Shown: positions 8,365 through 17,200 of the stretch, in pieces
How the letters are laid out: every line of letters starts with the position of its first letter
How positions within the stretch are numbered: the stretch's first letter is position 1
DNA from: Psychrobacillus sp048572895
GTDB taxonomy: Bacteria; Bacillota; Bacilli; Bacillales_A; Planococcaceae
Reading direction: 5' to 3'
NCBI RefSeq assembly: GCF_048572895.1
Contig: NZ_CP183878.1
Coordinates: 930,001-994,000, forward strand
DNA length: 64,000 nucleotides
The notes under the pieces: generated by a model
What the model was told of the DNA's origin: nothing
Database searches by the model: none
What the model saw: only the letters and a program-made list of their open reading frames with translations
Made by a program: the position numbers and the translations under genes

Positions 8365-9273
8365 ATGAAAAATACTGAAGCTATTGTACCAACAAAAGAG
8401 ATAAAAGTAAGCTCTCCGCCTACAGGGTTTCAAGTAGTTGCACGGGAGTTTATGAAAGATAAATTGGCTATGTTCTCATTGATATCGTTAATCATTGTAA
8501 TCGCCGGTATTTATATATGGGCAATGAAAATCGATCAACAGCAATTAATGCATATTAGTTTAAGAGATAAACTTGCGGCACCAGGAGAAAAGTTTTGGCT
8601 AGGAGCCGATAAAGGTGGCCGGGATATTCTTGGACAGCTAATCATTGGGGCACGCAATTCTTTGACGATTGCGATAGCAGTTACGCTAATAACGGGTTTT
8701 GTTGGAGTCGTAATTGGTTTAGTGACAGGTTATTTTGGAGGATGGATTGATAATATCTTCATGCGTATCATTGATTTCTTCATTACTATTCCGTCACTAA
8801 TGATTATTATCGTATTTGTAACTATTGTTCCTAAATATAATATTCCGATATTCGTTTTAATAATGAGTTTGTTTCTCTGGGTTAGTACAGCAAGAGTTAT
8901 TCGAAGCAAGGCTCTATCTGAAAGTAGGAGAGATTATATTAGTGCTTCGAAAACGTTAGGCACAAGTAATTTTGTCATTATTTTTAAAGAAATGATGCCG
9001 AATTTAAGTTCTATATTAGTAGTAGAAATGACCTTAAACTTTGCAGGAAATGTAGGGCTAGAAACTGGGCTATCGTATCTAGGTTTTGGGTTACCACCTT
9101 CGACACCAAGTTTAGGGACACTTGTAAGCTACGCAACCGACCCATTCATTATGGAAAATGCATGGTGGAACTGGTTACCAGCTGCGTTACTAATCTTATT
9201 ACTTATGTTAGGGATCAATTATGTTGGTCAGGCTATTCGCCGATCTGCTGATGCACGTCAACGTCTTGGTTAA
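8365..9273 (+). CDS. oppC: Oligopeptide ABC transporter permease OppC
   Basis: Second permease. It has an N-terminal cytoplasmic segment, a transmembrane helix at about 35-55, a short external loop containing FWLGADKGGRDILGQLI, and then five more helices. The coupling motif lies around SRRDYISASKTLG. At 302 residues it is normal length. AAGGAGAG precedes the ATG. It sits 30 nt after oppB and 63 nt before the binding-protein gene. Confidence 0.92.
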   Translation: MKNTEAIVPTKEIKVSSPPTGFQVVAREFMKDKLAMFSLISLIIVIAGIYIWAMKIDQQQLMHISLRDKLAAPGEKFWLGADKGGRDILGQLIIGARNSLTIAIAVTLITGFVGVVIGLVTGYFGGWIDNIFMRIIDFFITIPSLMIIIVFVTIVPKYNIPIFVLIMSLFLWVSTARVIRSKALSESRRDYISASKTLGTSNFVIIFKEMMPNLSSILVVEMTLNFAGNVGLETGLSYLGFGLPPSTPSLGTLVSYATDPFIMENAWWNWLPAALLILLLMLGINYVGQAIRRSADARQRLG

Positions 9274-9336
9274 AAATTGTTATTAGACGCAAGAGCGTTT
9301 GATATATATAAAAAGAGATAAAAAGGAGGAAAAAGA

Positions 9337-11187
9337 ATGAATAAAAAGCTTTTAGCTCTATTGGCATTACTGTTAACACTTATGCTAGTCCTTGCCGCGT
9401 GTAATTCAGATGATGAATCAGCAACACCTGCTGATGAGCCGGAAAAAACAGAGGAACCATCTGCAGGGGATGAAGATGCAGAAAAAGATACAGAGGAAGA
9501 AGTTGAACAACCAGCTTCGGAAGATTTATTCCCTGTAGTACTTAATAATGAAGGAGAAGCTATTAATGGTGGAACTTTACAAGTTGCATTAGTAAATGAT
9601 TCTCCGTTCCAAGGTATTTTCGCTTACACACTATATGAAGATGCTTATGATGATGAGATTATGCAATTTGCAAGTAACTCACTTTTCGATACTGATGGAG
9701 ATTTCCTTTTAACTGACACTGGTATTGCTTCATTAACAGTGGATGGGGATAATAATAAAGCAACCATTAAAATTAGAGAAGGGGTAAAATGGTCAGATGG
9801 AGAACCTCTTAAAATTGAGGACTTAATCCAACCTTACCTTATTATCGGTCACAAAGATTATGCTGGAGTTCGTTATGATTCAGACTTCCAAAATATTATC
9901 GGTGCTGTAGAATACCATGATGGAAAAGCAGATACAATTTCTGGTTTGAAAAAAGTGGATGAAACTACGTTAGAAATTTCGTTTAACAAAGTATCACCTG
10001 CAATATACTCTGGTGGAGATGGACTTTGGGGTTACGCAGAACCAAGTCATATCTTAAAAGATATTCCTGTTGGAGAACTACTTGAAAATGACGCAATACG
10101 TAAAAACCCAGTTACTTTAGGGTCATTCAAATTTGAAAAAATCGTTCCAGGTGAATCTGTACAACTTGTACGTAATGAGAACTACTGGAAAGGTCAATCA
10201 AAACTTGATGGCGTAATTATTAAAACTGTTCCAAGTGCATCAGCTGCTAAAGCAATAGAAACTGGTGAATATGACATGGCGCTTTCATTCCCAACGAGCG
10301 CATATGAAAATGTAAAAGATCTTGAAAATATTACACTTCTTGGTCGTCAAGAATTATACTACTCTTATTTAGGATTTAAACTAGGTAAATATGATTATGA
10401 TGCGAGCCTTGCAATTACAAATGAAGCAGAAGCAAAAATGGGTGACAAAGTATTACGTCAAGCAATGGGTTATGCTTTAGACGTTGAGCAAGTAAATGAA
10501 GTATTCTACTTCGATTTACGTGAACGTGCTAACTCTCTAATCCCACCTGTTTTCAAATCTTTCTATGATGGTTCTTTAGAAGGATATAACTATGACGCTG
10601 AAAAAGCTATTAAACTTTTAGACGACGCTGGTTATAAGGATACAGATGGCGATGGTCTTCGTGAAAACCCTAAAGGGGAAAAATTATCAATCAAACTTGC
10701 TGCAATGTCTGGTGATGAAACACAAGAACAAGTAATTTCTTACTACTTACAAAACTGGAATGAAGTTGGTTTAGATGTACAATTAGCTACAGGTCGTCTA
10801 ATTGAATTCAACACATTCTATGATAAAGTACAAGCGGATGATCCAGAAATCGATATCTTTATGGGTGCATGGGGTACAGGTACTAACCCATCTCCAGCTG
10901 GATTATACTCTAAAACAGCAGTTTATAACTTCAGCCGCTATACTTCTGATGAGCTAGAAGGTCTATTAACTGATATCGATTCTCCAAAAGCACTTGATTC
11001 TAAATTCCGTTCTGATAAGTTCCGTGAATGGCAAGAATATATGTCAGATGTTTCTGCTGTAATTCCATTGCAATTCCGTTATGAGTTACGCCCGATTAAT
11101 AATCGTGTGAAAAACTACGATTTCGGCTACGAAACAGACTTCGATAAAATCGATATCGAATTAGTAGCAGATACTCCAGTTAAATAA
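9337..11187 (+). CDS. oppA: Oligopeptide-binding lipoprotein OppA, lactococcal type
   Basis: Extracellular lipid-anchored peptide receptor (SBP family 5). The signal peptide ends in the lipobox LAAC with lipidated Cys22, followed by an acidic Glu/Asp/Ala linker to about residue 60. At 616 residues it is longer than Bacillus OppA/AppA (about 540) and near the roughly 600-residue Lactococcus OppA. Segments such as GGTLQVALVNDSPF, DEIMQFASN and YHDGKADTISG resemble lactococcal OppA as I remember it. AAAGGAGG precedes the ATG. It is the last gene of the operon, behind a strong terminator. Confidence 0.92.
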   Translation: MNKKLLALLALLLTLMLVLAACNSDDESATPADEPEKTEEPSAGDEDAEKDTEEEVEQPASEDLFPVVLNNEGEAINGGTLQVALVNDSPFQGIFAYTLYEDAYDDEIMQFASNSLFDTDGDFLLTDTGIASLTVDGDNNKATIKIREGVKWSDGEPLKIEDLIQPYLIIGHKDYAGVRYDSDFQNIIGAVEYHDGKADTISGLKKVDETTLEISFNKVSPAIYSGGDGLWGYAEPSHILKDIPVGELLENDAIRKNPVTLGSFKFEKIVPGESVQLVRNENYWKGQSKLDGVIIKTVPSASAAKAIETGEYDMALSFPTSAYENVKDLENITLLGRQELYYSYLGFKLGKYDYDASLAITNEAEAKMGDKVLRQAMGYALDVEQVNEVFYFDLRERANSLIPPVFKSFYDGSLEGYNYDAEKAIKLLDDAGYKDTDGDGLRENPKGEKLSIKLAAMSGDETQEQVISYYLQNWNEVGLDVQLATGRLIEFNTFYDKVQADDPEIDIFMGAWGTGTNPSPAGLYSKTAVYNFSRYTSDELEGLLTDIDSPKALDSKFRSDKFREWQEYMSDVSAVIPLQFRYELRPINNRVKNYDFGYETDFDKIDIELVADTPVK

Positions 11188-11197
11188 TATTTTTAAA

Positions 11198-11234
11198 AAA
11201 CCGCTCTTAAACGAAAGTTTAGGAGCGGTTTTTC
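11198..11234 (+). terminator. Terminator of oppDFBCA
   Basis: An AACCGCTC-TTAAAC stem with a GAAA loop pairs with GTTTA-GGAGCGGTT, followed by five T. Confidence 0.92.
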
Positions 11235-11252
11235 ATATGGTCTTATAAGGAT

Positions 11253-11474
11253 GTGATACTAATAAGATTATTAATATTTTTAATTAGTTATGGAATTGCA
11301 GTTATTAGCTGCTCCAACTTAGTACTTTTTTTGAATTTTTTATCGCTCGGCTATTCGTGGAGATCGGTGCTCATTTATATGATGGTGTCTACCGACTTTG
11401 TATTCTTATGTTTGTCTTTACTCTCTATTACCGCGATTGTCTTCTTCCGAGGCCCATTGCGGCTTCCATCTTAG
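11253..11474 (+). CDS. Possible small membrane protein overlapping the trpS 3' end
   Basis: A 73-residue frame with three strongly hydrophobic stretches (about 3-24, 33-46, 50-66), starting at GTG 11253 just downstream of the opp terminator. AAGG lies only two or three bases before the GTG, so initiation is doubtful. The last 47 nt are antisense to the 3' end of trpS. The hydrophobic composition of the non-overlapping part looks protein-like, but I recognise no family. It may be a genuine small membrane protein or a chance frame. Confidence 0.35.
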   Translation: MILIRLLIFLISYGIAVISCSNLVLFLNFLSLGYSWRSVLIYMMVSTDFVFLCLSLLSITAIVFFRGPLRLPS

Positions 11475-12420
11475 TCAATGTATCATTTGCGAGCGCTTTT
11501 GCTTTCACTGCTCCTAAATCTAGAATTGCATCTAGCTCGGAAGAGTTTAAAAGCTGCTCATATCTTTGTTGAATAGGTGTAAGATGGTCGATAATAACTT
11601 CTGCAACAGAAGCTTTGAAGTCTCCGTAACCTTTTCCTTCATATTTTTGTACAAGTGTAGGAATTGAAACGTCGGTCAATGCGGATTCAATCGTTAATAG
11701 ATTGGAAACTCCGGGTTTGTTTTCTGGATCGAAAGCGACAATACCTTCTGAATCTGTAACAGAGCTTTTAATTTTCTTTTCAATTTCCTTTGGACTATCC
11801 AACAAACGAATTGTAGCTTTCTGATTTGGATCTGATTTACTCATTTTCTTCAGTGGGTCTTGTAAGGATTTAATACGAGCTCCATTTTTAGGTAATTGGA
11901 TTTCAGGAATTGTGAATACCTCACCGTAGCGTTTGTTGAATCGCTCCGCTAAGTCTCTTGTCAATTCTACATGCTGAGTTTGATCATCGCCAACCGGTAC
12001 GATATCTGTTTGATATAGGAGTATATCCGCAGCCATCAATGGGGGATATGTTAACAATGCAGCTGAAACAGCATCTTTACCAGTAGACTTATCTTTGAAT
12101 TGTGTCATTCTTTCTAATTCACCGATATAGGAAATACATTGCATAATCCATCCAGCCTGTGCATGTGCAGGAACTTCAGACTGTATAAATAATGTAGATT
12201 TCTTCGGATCAATACCTACAGCAATATATAACGCTGCTAAGGAACGTATATGATCGCTCAATTCTTTTGGATCCTGTGCAATTGTAATAGCATGTTGGTC
12301 GACAATACAAAATACGCAGTCAAAATCATTTTGTAATGCAGTGAATTGTCTAAAGGCACCGATGTAATTCCCTAGAGTGATAATCCCAGTTGGTTGTACG
12401 CCTGAAAAAATTTTTTTCAT
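11428..12420 (-). CDS. trpS: Tryptophanyl-tRNA synthetase
   Basis: Class Ic aminoacyl-tRNA synthetase charging tRNA-Trp. The N-terminus has the HIGH-equivalent region QPTGIITLGNYIG and the KMSKS loop is present (KKMSKSDPN). From the ATG at 12420 it is 330 residues, the usual length. An upstream TTG/ATG extension is possible, but AAGGAG nine bases upstream of 12420 fixes this start. It is transcribed alone behind a T-box leader, so expression should rise when tRNA-Trp is uncharged. Confidence 0.97.
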   Translation of the reverse strand: MKKIFSGVQPTGIITLGNYIGAFRQFTALQNDFDCVFCIVDQHAITIAQDPKELSDHIRSLAALYIAVGIDPKKSTLFIQSEVPAHAQAGWIMQCISYIGELERMTQFKDKSTGKDAVSAALLTYPPLMAADILLYQTDIVPVGDDQTQHVELTRDLAERFNKRYGEVFTIPEIQLPKNGARIKSLQDPLKKMSKSDPNQKATIRLLDSPKEIEKKIKSSVTDSEGIVAFDPENKPGVSNLLTIESALTDVSIPTLVQKYEGKGYGDFKASVAEVIIDHLTPIQQRYEQLLNSSELDAILDLGAVKAKALANDTLTKMEAAMGLGRRQSR

Positions 12421-12451
12421 TTTTCGAATCTCCTTTTCTTGTTTAGAAAAT

Positions 12452-12700
12452 AAAAAAAACATCATGCATCCCTAAAAAAGGGACGAATGATGTTAAATCC
12501 GTGGTACCACCCAGCTTGCTAAAAATAATTAGCCACTCTTCTTTCGTAACGTGAAGGGGACGGTATATGCTACTTTGCTTTCACATATACTGCTCAGAAG
12601 CCCATTCCATTTACAGTATGATCTGTTTACAGCGACCACAGACTCTCTTAACATACGATAGTAAATGTACTTTTCTTCCTCAAAGCTCAGGTTATTTAGT
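12452..12700 (-). ncRNA. T-box leader of trpS
   Basis: On the minus strand the leader holds the T-box motif GGGTGGTACCACGG (12500-12513), directly followed by an intrinsic terminator (stem ACATCAT...ATGATGT, then eight T; 12452-12495). Stem I begins around 12690; GAAG/CTTC helices bracket an internal loop containing TGG followed by A (minus strand 12609-12606), a good candidate Trp specifier. Uncharged tRNA-Trp would favour the antiterminator. T-box and terminator are seen; the specifier assignment is my fold by eye. Confidence 0.92.
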
Positions 12701-12707
12701 TTTGATT

Positions 12708-12736
12708 ATTATATATAGAAGAAAGGCAAAAATCAA
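12708..12736 (-). promoter_or_regulatory. SigA promoter of trpS
   Basis: On the minus strand TTGATT (12736-12731), a 17-nt spacer, and TATAAT (12713-12708). This places the start just ahead of the T-box stem I. Confidence 0.8.
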
Positions 12737-12742
12737 GCGCTT

Positions 12743-13090
12743 CTAATAACTATAATAGATGAACAAAGCGATACACATACAAAACAAATTAGAAAGACCT
12801 AATGCAATAATCGGTTTATGTGGAAAAGAAAATACTTCAGACGGTAATCGCATCTGTTCCGCCTCTTTTTTCATATGTTTGGGCGTAAATACTTTACGTG
12901 TACTTTCAGTAAAAAAGTCGAAAAAACCACCTGAAACGACATAAGTCATTAAACCGACAAATGTAATTGTTCCACCGACAAAAAAGGACATGTTTATGTA
13001 AGGTATGAGTTGGATATTTCTATAAACTAAAAACATTAGTAAAAAAATAACTACCTGGCAGGCAAGAAAGTAAATTAATCTTTTTTTCAT
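12743..13090 (-). CDS. DUF3899-type small membrane protein
   Basis: A 115-residue protein with three or four predicted transmembrane segments (about 5-23, 32-52, 92-113). A conserved-looking centre (FFVGGTITFVGLMTYVVSGG) is followed by a cytoplasmic basic stretch with HMKKEAE. The pattern and the location next to trpS fit the DUF3899 family, whose members I recall being mislabelled as TrpS because of this linkage. GAGGTGA precedes the ATG. Function is unknown. The trpS promoter starts seven bases beyond its stop. Confidence 0.65.
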   Translation of the reverse strand: MKKRLIYFLACQVVIFLLMFLVYRNIQLIPYINMSFFVGGTITFVGLMTYVVSGGFFDFFTESTRKVFTPKHMKKEAEQMRLPSEVFSFPHKPIIALGLSNLFCMCIALFIYYSY

Positions 13091-13254
13091 ATTTCACCTC
13101 TATCAATTGTAAATTATAAAATAGACACAGAAAATATGCAAAAAATTGATTATTCAATTTAACAAATATCGGCAATTTCTTTTCCAAACATTCACAATTG
13201 TTAGGACAATGTAATGATTTTGTTACACTATTGTAAAAATATTTGAAAAAAACC

Positions 13255-13282
13255 TGTACAAGTTTAAAAGAAAATGTATAAT
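13255..13282 (+). promoter_or_regulatory. Putative promoter of oppABCDF
   Basis: A perfect TATAAT (13277-13282) is preceded at 16 nt by TGTACA, a weak -35 with four of six consensus bases. It lies 45 nt before the oppA start in an otherwise gene-free 237-nt interval. Confidence 0.5.
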
Positions 13283-13327
13283 AAGTATTGTAATGAATTT
13301 TTCTGAATATTTAAGGAGGTTATTATT

Positions 13328-15040
13328 TTGAAGAATAGCAAGCTTGTATGGCTTTTAAGCCTACTGTTAGTTGTTACTTTATTCCTAGCTGCTTGTGGTG
13401 GCGACGATAAAGAAACAAAAACGACTACAGACACAGACGAAAAAGAAGGTACAACAGAAGAAGCAACAGAAGAAGTAGCAGCAGACGAAGACCAAGTTCT
13501 TAACTTGATCATGACTGCAGAAATTCCAACAATGGACTCAGCTCTAGTAACTGATGCAGTTGGTTTTGATCTACTTAACAACGTAAACGAAGGTTTATAC
13601 CGTTTGAGTCAAGAAAATATTGCTGTTCCAGCACTTTCTGATGGTGAACCAAAAGTTTCTGAAGATGGATTAGTTTATACATTCACTTTACGTGATTCTA
13701 ACTGGTCTGATGGTACTCCAGTAACTGCAAATGACTTTGAATATTCTTGGAAACGTGCTATGAACCCAGATACAGCATCTGAATACGGTCCATACATGAT
13801 GTCTGGTGTTATCAAAAACGCAACAGCAATTTCTAATGGTGAAGCTGAATTCACTGAGTTAGGTGTAAAAGCACTTGATGAAAAAACATTAGAAGTAACG
13901 CTTGAAAAACCAATTCCTTACTTCCTATCACTTATGTCATTTGGAACATTCTTACCACAAAATGAAGCTTTCATTACAGCGCAAGGTGAAAACTATGCGA
14001 AAAACTCTGAAGCACTTTTATACAACGGACCATTTACACTTGCTAAATGGGACGGAACAGGTTTATCTTGGCAACTACTTAAAAATGAGCAGTACTGGGA
14101 TAAAGAAACTGTGAAACTTACAGAAATTAACTATGATGTAGTAAAAGAAACTGCTACTGCAGTTAACTTATATACAAATGGTGAAAAAGATCGTGCAGGA
14201 CTATCAGGGGAATACGCAATGCAATATGCTGCTGACCCAGAACTATTAACTGAATTAGAAACTTCTGTATTCTATTTTAAATACAATCAAGAACGTAATG
14301 GAGAAAAAACTCCATTAGCTAACGTAAATATTCGTGAAGCTCTTTCTAAAGCATTCAACAAAGAAGATTTAGCTTCTGTAGTATTAGCAAATGGATCTAC
14401 TGCTGCATATTCATTCATTCCAAAAGATTTTGTTTTTGATGAAGATGGAAATGACTTCCGTGATATTAACGGAGACATGGCAGTATTCAATGCAGACGAA
14501 GCAAAAGCTGCATGGGAAAAAGGTTTAGCTGAGCTAGGTGTTACTGAACTTTCTATAGAAATTCTTGGTGGAGACACAGAACTTTCTAAAAAAATGGATG
14601 AATACTTCAAAGCTCAATTAGAAGGTAACTTACCTGGTTTAAAAATTACTCTTAAAGAAGTACCATTTAATGTTCGTTTAGATCTTGATACAAACCAAGA
14701 TTACGATATTCAAGTTGCAGGATGGGGACCAGATTACCAAGATCCATTCACATTCTTAAGCTTATGGGAAACTGACGGCGGTAATAACCAAATGTCATAT
14801 TCAAACCCTGAGTACGATCAATTATTAGCAGATATTAATGGTTCATTAGCTACAGATATCCCAGCTCGTTGGGAAGCAATGGCTAAAGCCGAAAAACTTA
14901 TTGTAGACCAAGATTTTGCAGTTGGACCAATCTACCAACGTGGATTAATGTTCCTACAAAAACCTTATGTTAAAGGTGTAATTGCTCATCCATTCGGTGG
15001 AGATTACAGCTACAAATGGGCTTATATCGAAGGTAAATAA
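13328..15040 (+). CDS. oppA: Oligopeptide-binding lipoprotein OppA (Bacillus type)
   Basis: Peptide receptor of the second Opp importer (SBP family 5). The signal peptide ends in lipobox LAAC (lipidated Cys23), followed by an acidic Thr/Glu linker to about residue 50 and the mature domain (LNLIMTAEIPTMDSALVTD). At 570 residues it is near B. subtilis OppA (545). Translation begins at TTG 13328 with AAGGAGG eight bases upstream. It is the first gene of oppABCDF and is followed by an attenuator-like hairpin, consistent with excess binding protein over transporter. In B. subtilis this system also imports Phr and competence peptides. Confidence 0.95.
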   Translation: MKNSKLVWLLSLLLVVTLFLAACGGDDKETKTTTDTDEKEGTTEEATEEVAADEDQVLNLIMTAEIPTMDSALVTDAVGFDLLNNVNEGLYRLSQENIAVPALSDGEPKVSEDGLVYTFTLRDSNWSDGTPVTANDFEYSWKRAMNPDTASEYGPYMMSGVIKNATAISNGEAEFTELGVKALDEKTLEVTLEKPIPYFLSLMSFGTFLPQNEAFITAQGENYAKNSEALLYNGPFTLAKWDGTGLSWQLLKNEQYWDKETVKLTEINYDVVKETATAVNLYTNGEKDRAGLSGEYAMQYAADPELLTELETSVFYFKYNQERNGEKTPLANVNIREALSKAFNKEDLASVVLANGSTAAYSFIPKDFVFDEDGNDFRDINGDMAVFNADEAKAAWEKGLAELGVTELSIEILGGDTELSKKMDEYFKAQLEGNLPGLKITLKEVPFNVRLDLDTNQDYDIQVAGWGPDYQDPFTFLSLWETDGGNNQMSYSNPEYDQLLADINGSLATDIPARWEAMAKAEKLIVDQDFAVGPIYQRGLMFLQKPYVKGVIAHPFGGDYSYKWAYIEGK

Positions 15041-15070
15041 GATAATTAACAAGATTTAAAATCTCATAGT

Positions 15071-15116
15071 TAGAGAGTATATGGTATCCTAATGGAATCA
15101 TGTACTCTCTTTTTAA
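15071..15116 (+). terminator. Attenuator-like hairpin between oppA and oppB
   Basis: An AGAGAGTAT / GTACTCTCT stem is followed by five T within the 192-nt oppA-oppB gap. Position suggests partial termination that sets a high OppA to OppBCDF ratio; readthrough is inferred. Confidence 0.72.
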
Positions 15117-15232
15117 ATGAATCAGAATTCACAAAATATTTAATATTAATAAATTGATTTTGACAATTACCCTTGTTATCTGTTTATATATATTAGTAGT
15201 ATTTAATAATATTTTTTCTAGGAGGTGCAAAG

Positions 15233-16165
15233 ATGGCAAAATACATTACTCGTCGTGTTTTTTATATGTTTATTACGTTTTTCCTGATAGCGACTGCAAC
15301 ATTCTTTTTAATGAAGACGCTTCCAGGATCCCCGATTAGCTCTGCTTCAAAACTATCCCCTACGCAACTTGCGGTAGTTGAGGCGAAATATGGGTTAGAT
15401 CAACCGATTCCAGTACAATACGCAAAATATATGTTGAATTTGGCGCAAGGCGACTTAGGTAACTCATTTCAATTTAAGAATGCTAGCGTAACAGATTTAA
15501 TCGTAGATCGTTTAGGACCATCTATGTTACTTGGAACTCAAGGTTTAGTGCTTGGCGTAGCAATTGGTATACTATTAGGTATGATTGCAGCATTAAGACA
15601 AAATACTATTTGGGATTACGGTAGTACATTTGTGGCTATCATCGGTATATCTATTCCATCTTTCGTTTTTGCCACTTTTCTTCAATATTGGTTAGCTGTT
15701 AAATGGCAACTATTCCCTGTTGGTCTATGGAAGGATGGCTGGATGTCCAGCGTACTGCCATCTATTGCTTTAGCAATGGGGCCACTTGCAACTGCGTCTA
15801 GATTTATACGGACAGAAATGATTGAGGTTTTAAGCTCAGATTATATTACTTTAGCCAAGTCTAAGGGTGCCAATGGTTTCGAAATAGCATTTAAGCATGC
15901 TTTCCGAAATGCTTTGATCCCACTAGTTACTGTTTTAGGACCATTAGCAGCAGGATTATTAACAGGATCCCTTGTTATTGAACAAATCTTTGCAATACCT
16001 GGTATCGGGGAGCAATTTGTTAAATCTATTATGTCTAATGACTTCTCTATTATTATGGGAACAACATTATTCTTCTCTGCGTTCCTAATTGTCGTAATAT
16101 TCTTAGTAGATGTGCTTTATGGCATCATTGATCCACGTATTCGTTTGTCAGGAGGTAAAGATTAA
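15233..16165 (+). CDS. oppB: Oligopeptide ABC transporter permease OppB
   Basis: Membrane permease of the second peptide importer. It shows the N-terminal helix (9-30), LPGSPI loop, five further helices and the cytoplasmic coupling loop SDYITLAKSKGANG. At 310 residues it is normal length. TAGGAGGTG lies seven bases before the ATG, one of the strongest ribosome sites in the window. Its stop overlaps the oppC start by one base (TAATG). Confidence 0.95.
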   Translation: MAKYITRRVFYMFITFFLIATATFFLMKTLPGSPISSASKLSPTQLAVVEAKYGLDQPIPVQYAKYMLNLAQGDLGNSFQFKNASVTDLIVDRLGPSMLLGTQGLVLGVAIGILLGMIAALRQNTIWDYGSTFVAIIGISIPSFVFATFLQYWLAVKWQLFPVGLWKDGWMSSVLPSIALAMGPLATASRFIRTEMIEVLSSDYITLAKSKGANGFEIAFKHAFRNALIPLVTVLGPLAAGLLTGSLVIEQIFAIPGIGEQFVKSIMSNDFSIIMGTTLFFSAFLIVVIFLVDVLYGIIDPRIRLSGGKD

Positions 16166-17184
16166 TGAAACATGACTTACAAAAACCACCTGCAGATTCA
16201 TTTGAAAGAATTGAGATTGACGCAAGTCATGCGGAGCGGATTACTAAACCGAGTTTAAGTTTTTGGCAAGATGCTTGGCTTCGAATTCGCAAAAATAAAG
16301 CCGCGATAGTAAGTATGTTCATTTTGGCTTTCATAATCATTATGGCCTTTGTCGGACCAATGATTAGTCCGCATGATGCAGAAACACAAACAATCACTCA
16401 CGCTAATTTACCACCAAAGGTTCCGGGAATTGAAAAGCTTGGAATAATGGATGGTGTTGGTAAACTTGCAGGTAAAGAAGTAGACTTATACGAAATGAAA
16501 AAGGTAGATACGTATTATTGGTTTGGTACAGACGGTTTAGGTCGTGATATGTTCTCACGTGTTTGGGAAGGTACTCAAATCTCCTTATTTATCGCTTTTG
16601 TGGCAGCTGTAATTGATATGGTCATTGGGGTTGCTTACGGTGGGATATCTGGTTATTATGGTGGACGTGTAGATGACATTCTGCAACGTGTAGTAGAAAT
16701 ACTTTATGGTATTCCAACGCTTGTAATTGTTATCCTTATGCTTACGTTTATGGAGCCAGGTATACAAGCGATTATTATTGCGATCACCATAACGGGATGG
16801 ATTGGTATGTCTCGTATAGTACGCGGTCAAGTTTTAAAATTCAAAAATCAAGAATTCGTATTAGCATCACGTACTTTAGGTGCAACAAATGGTCGAATTA
16901 TTTCAAAACATATCTTACCTAATATTTTAGGTATTATCATTATCAATACAATGTTCACTATTCCAAGTGCGATTTTCTTTGAGGCATTTTTGAGCTTCAT
17001 CGGATTAGGTCTGCAACCACCTGCTGCTTCGTTAGGTACTCTTATTAATGATGGTTACAAGTTGGTTCAATTCCAACCACATATTTTACTGTTCCCATCT
17101 ATTATTATTAGTTTACTAATGATTGCATTCAACTTATTAGGTGATGGTTTACGTGACGCACTTGATCCAAAAATGAAAGACTAA
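16165..17184 (+). CDS. oppC: Oligopeptide ABC transporter permease OppC
   Basis: Second permease. A cytoplasmic N-terminus of about 45 residues leads to TM1 (about 48-68), then the large extracytoplasmic loop with YWFGTDGLGRDMFSRVW, five further helices and the coupling loop FVLASRTLGATN. At 339 residues it is longer than the OppC of the first operon, because of the loop at about 75-120. It starts by one-base overlap with oppB. Confidence 0.95.
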   Translation: MKHDLQKPPADSFERIEIDASHAERITKPSLSFWQDAWLRIRKNKAAIVSMFILAFIIIMAFVGPMISPHDAETQTITHANLPPKVPGIEKLGIMDGVGKLAGKEVDLYEMKKVDTYYWFGTDGLGRDMFSRVWEGTQISLFIAFVAAVIDMVIGVAYGGISGYYGGRVDDILQRVVEILYGIPTLVIVILMLTFMEPGIQAIIIAITITGWIGMSRIVRGQVLKFKNQEFVLASRTLGATNGRIISKHILPNILGIIIINTMFTIPSAIFFEAFLSFIGLGLQPPAASLGTLINDGYKLVQFQPHILLFPSIIISLLMIAFNLLGDGLRDALDPKMKD

Positions 17185-17200
17185 AAGGAGGAAAGCGAAA

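Noticed and set aside
11357..11572. Plus-strand frame antisense to trpS
   Set aside because: Almost wholly inside trpS on the opposite strand and without a ribosome site.
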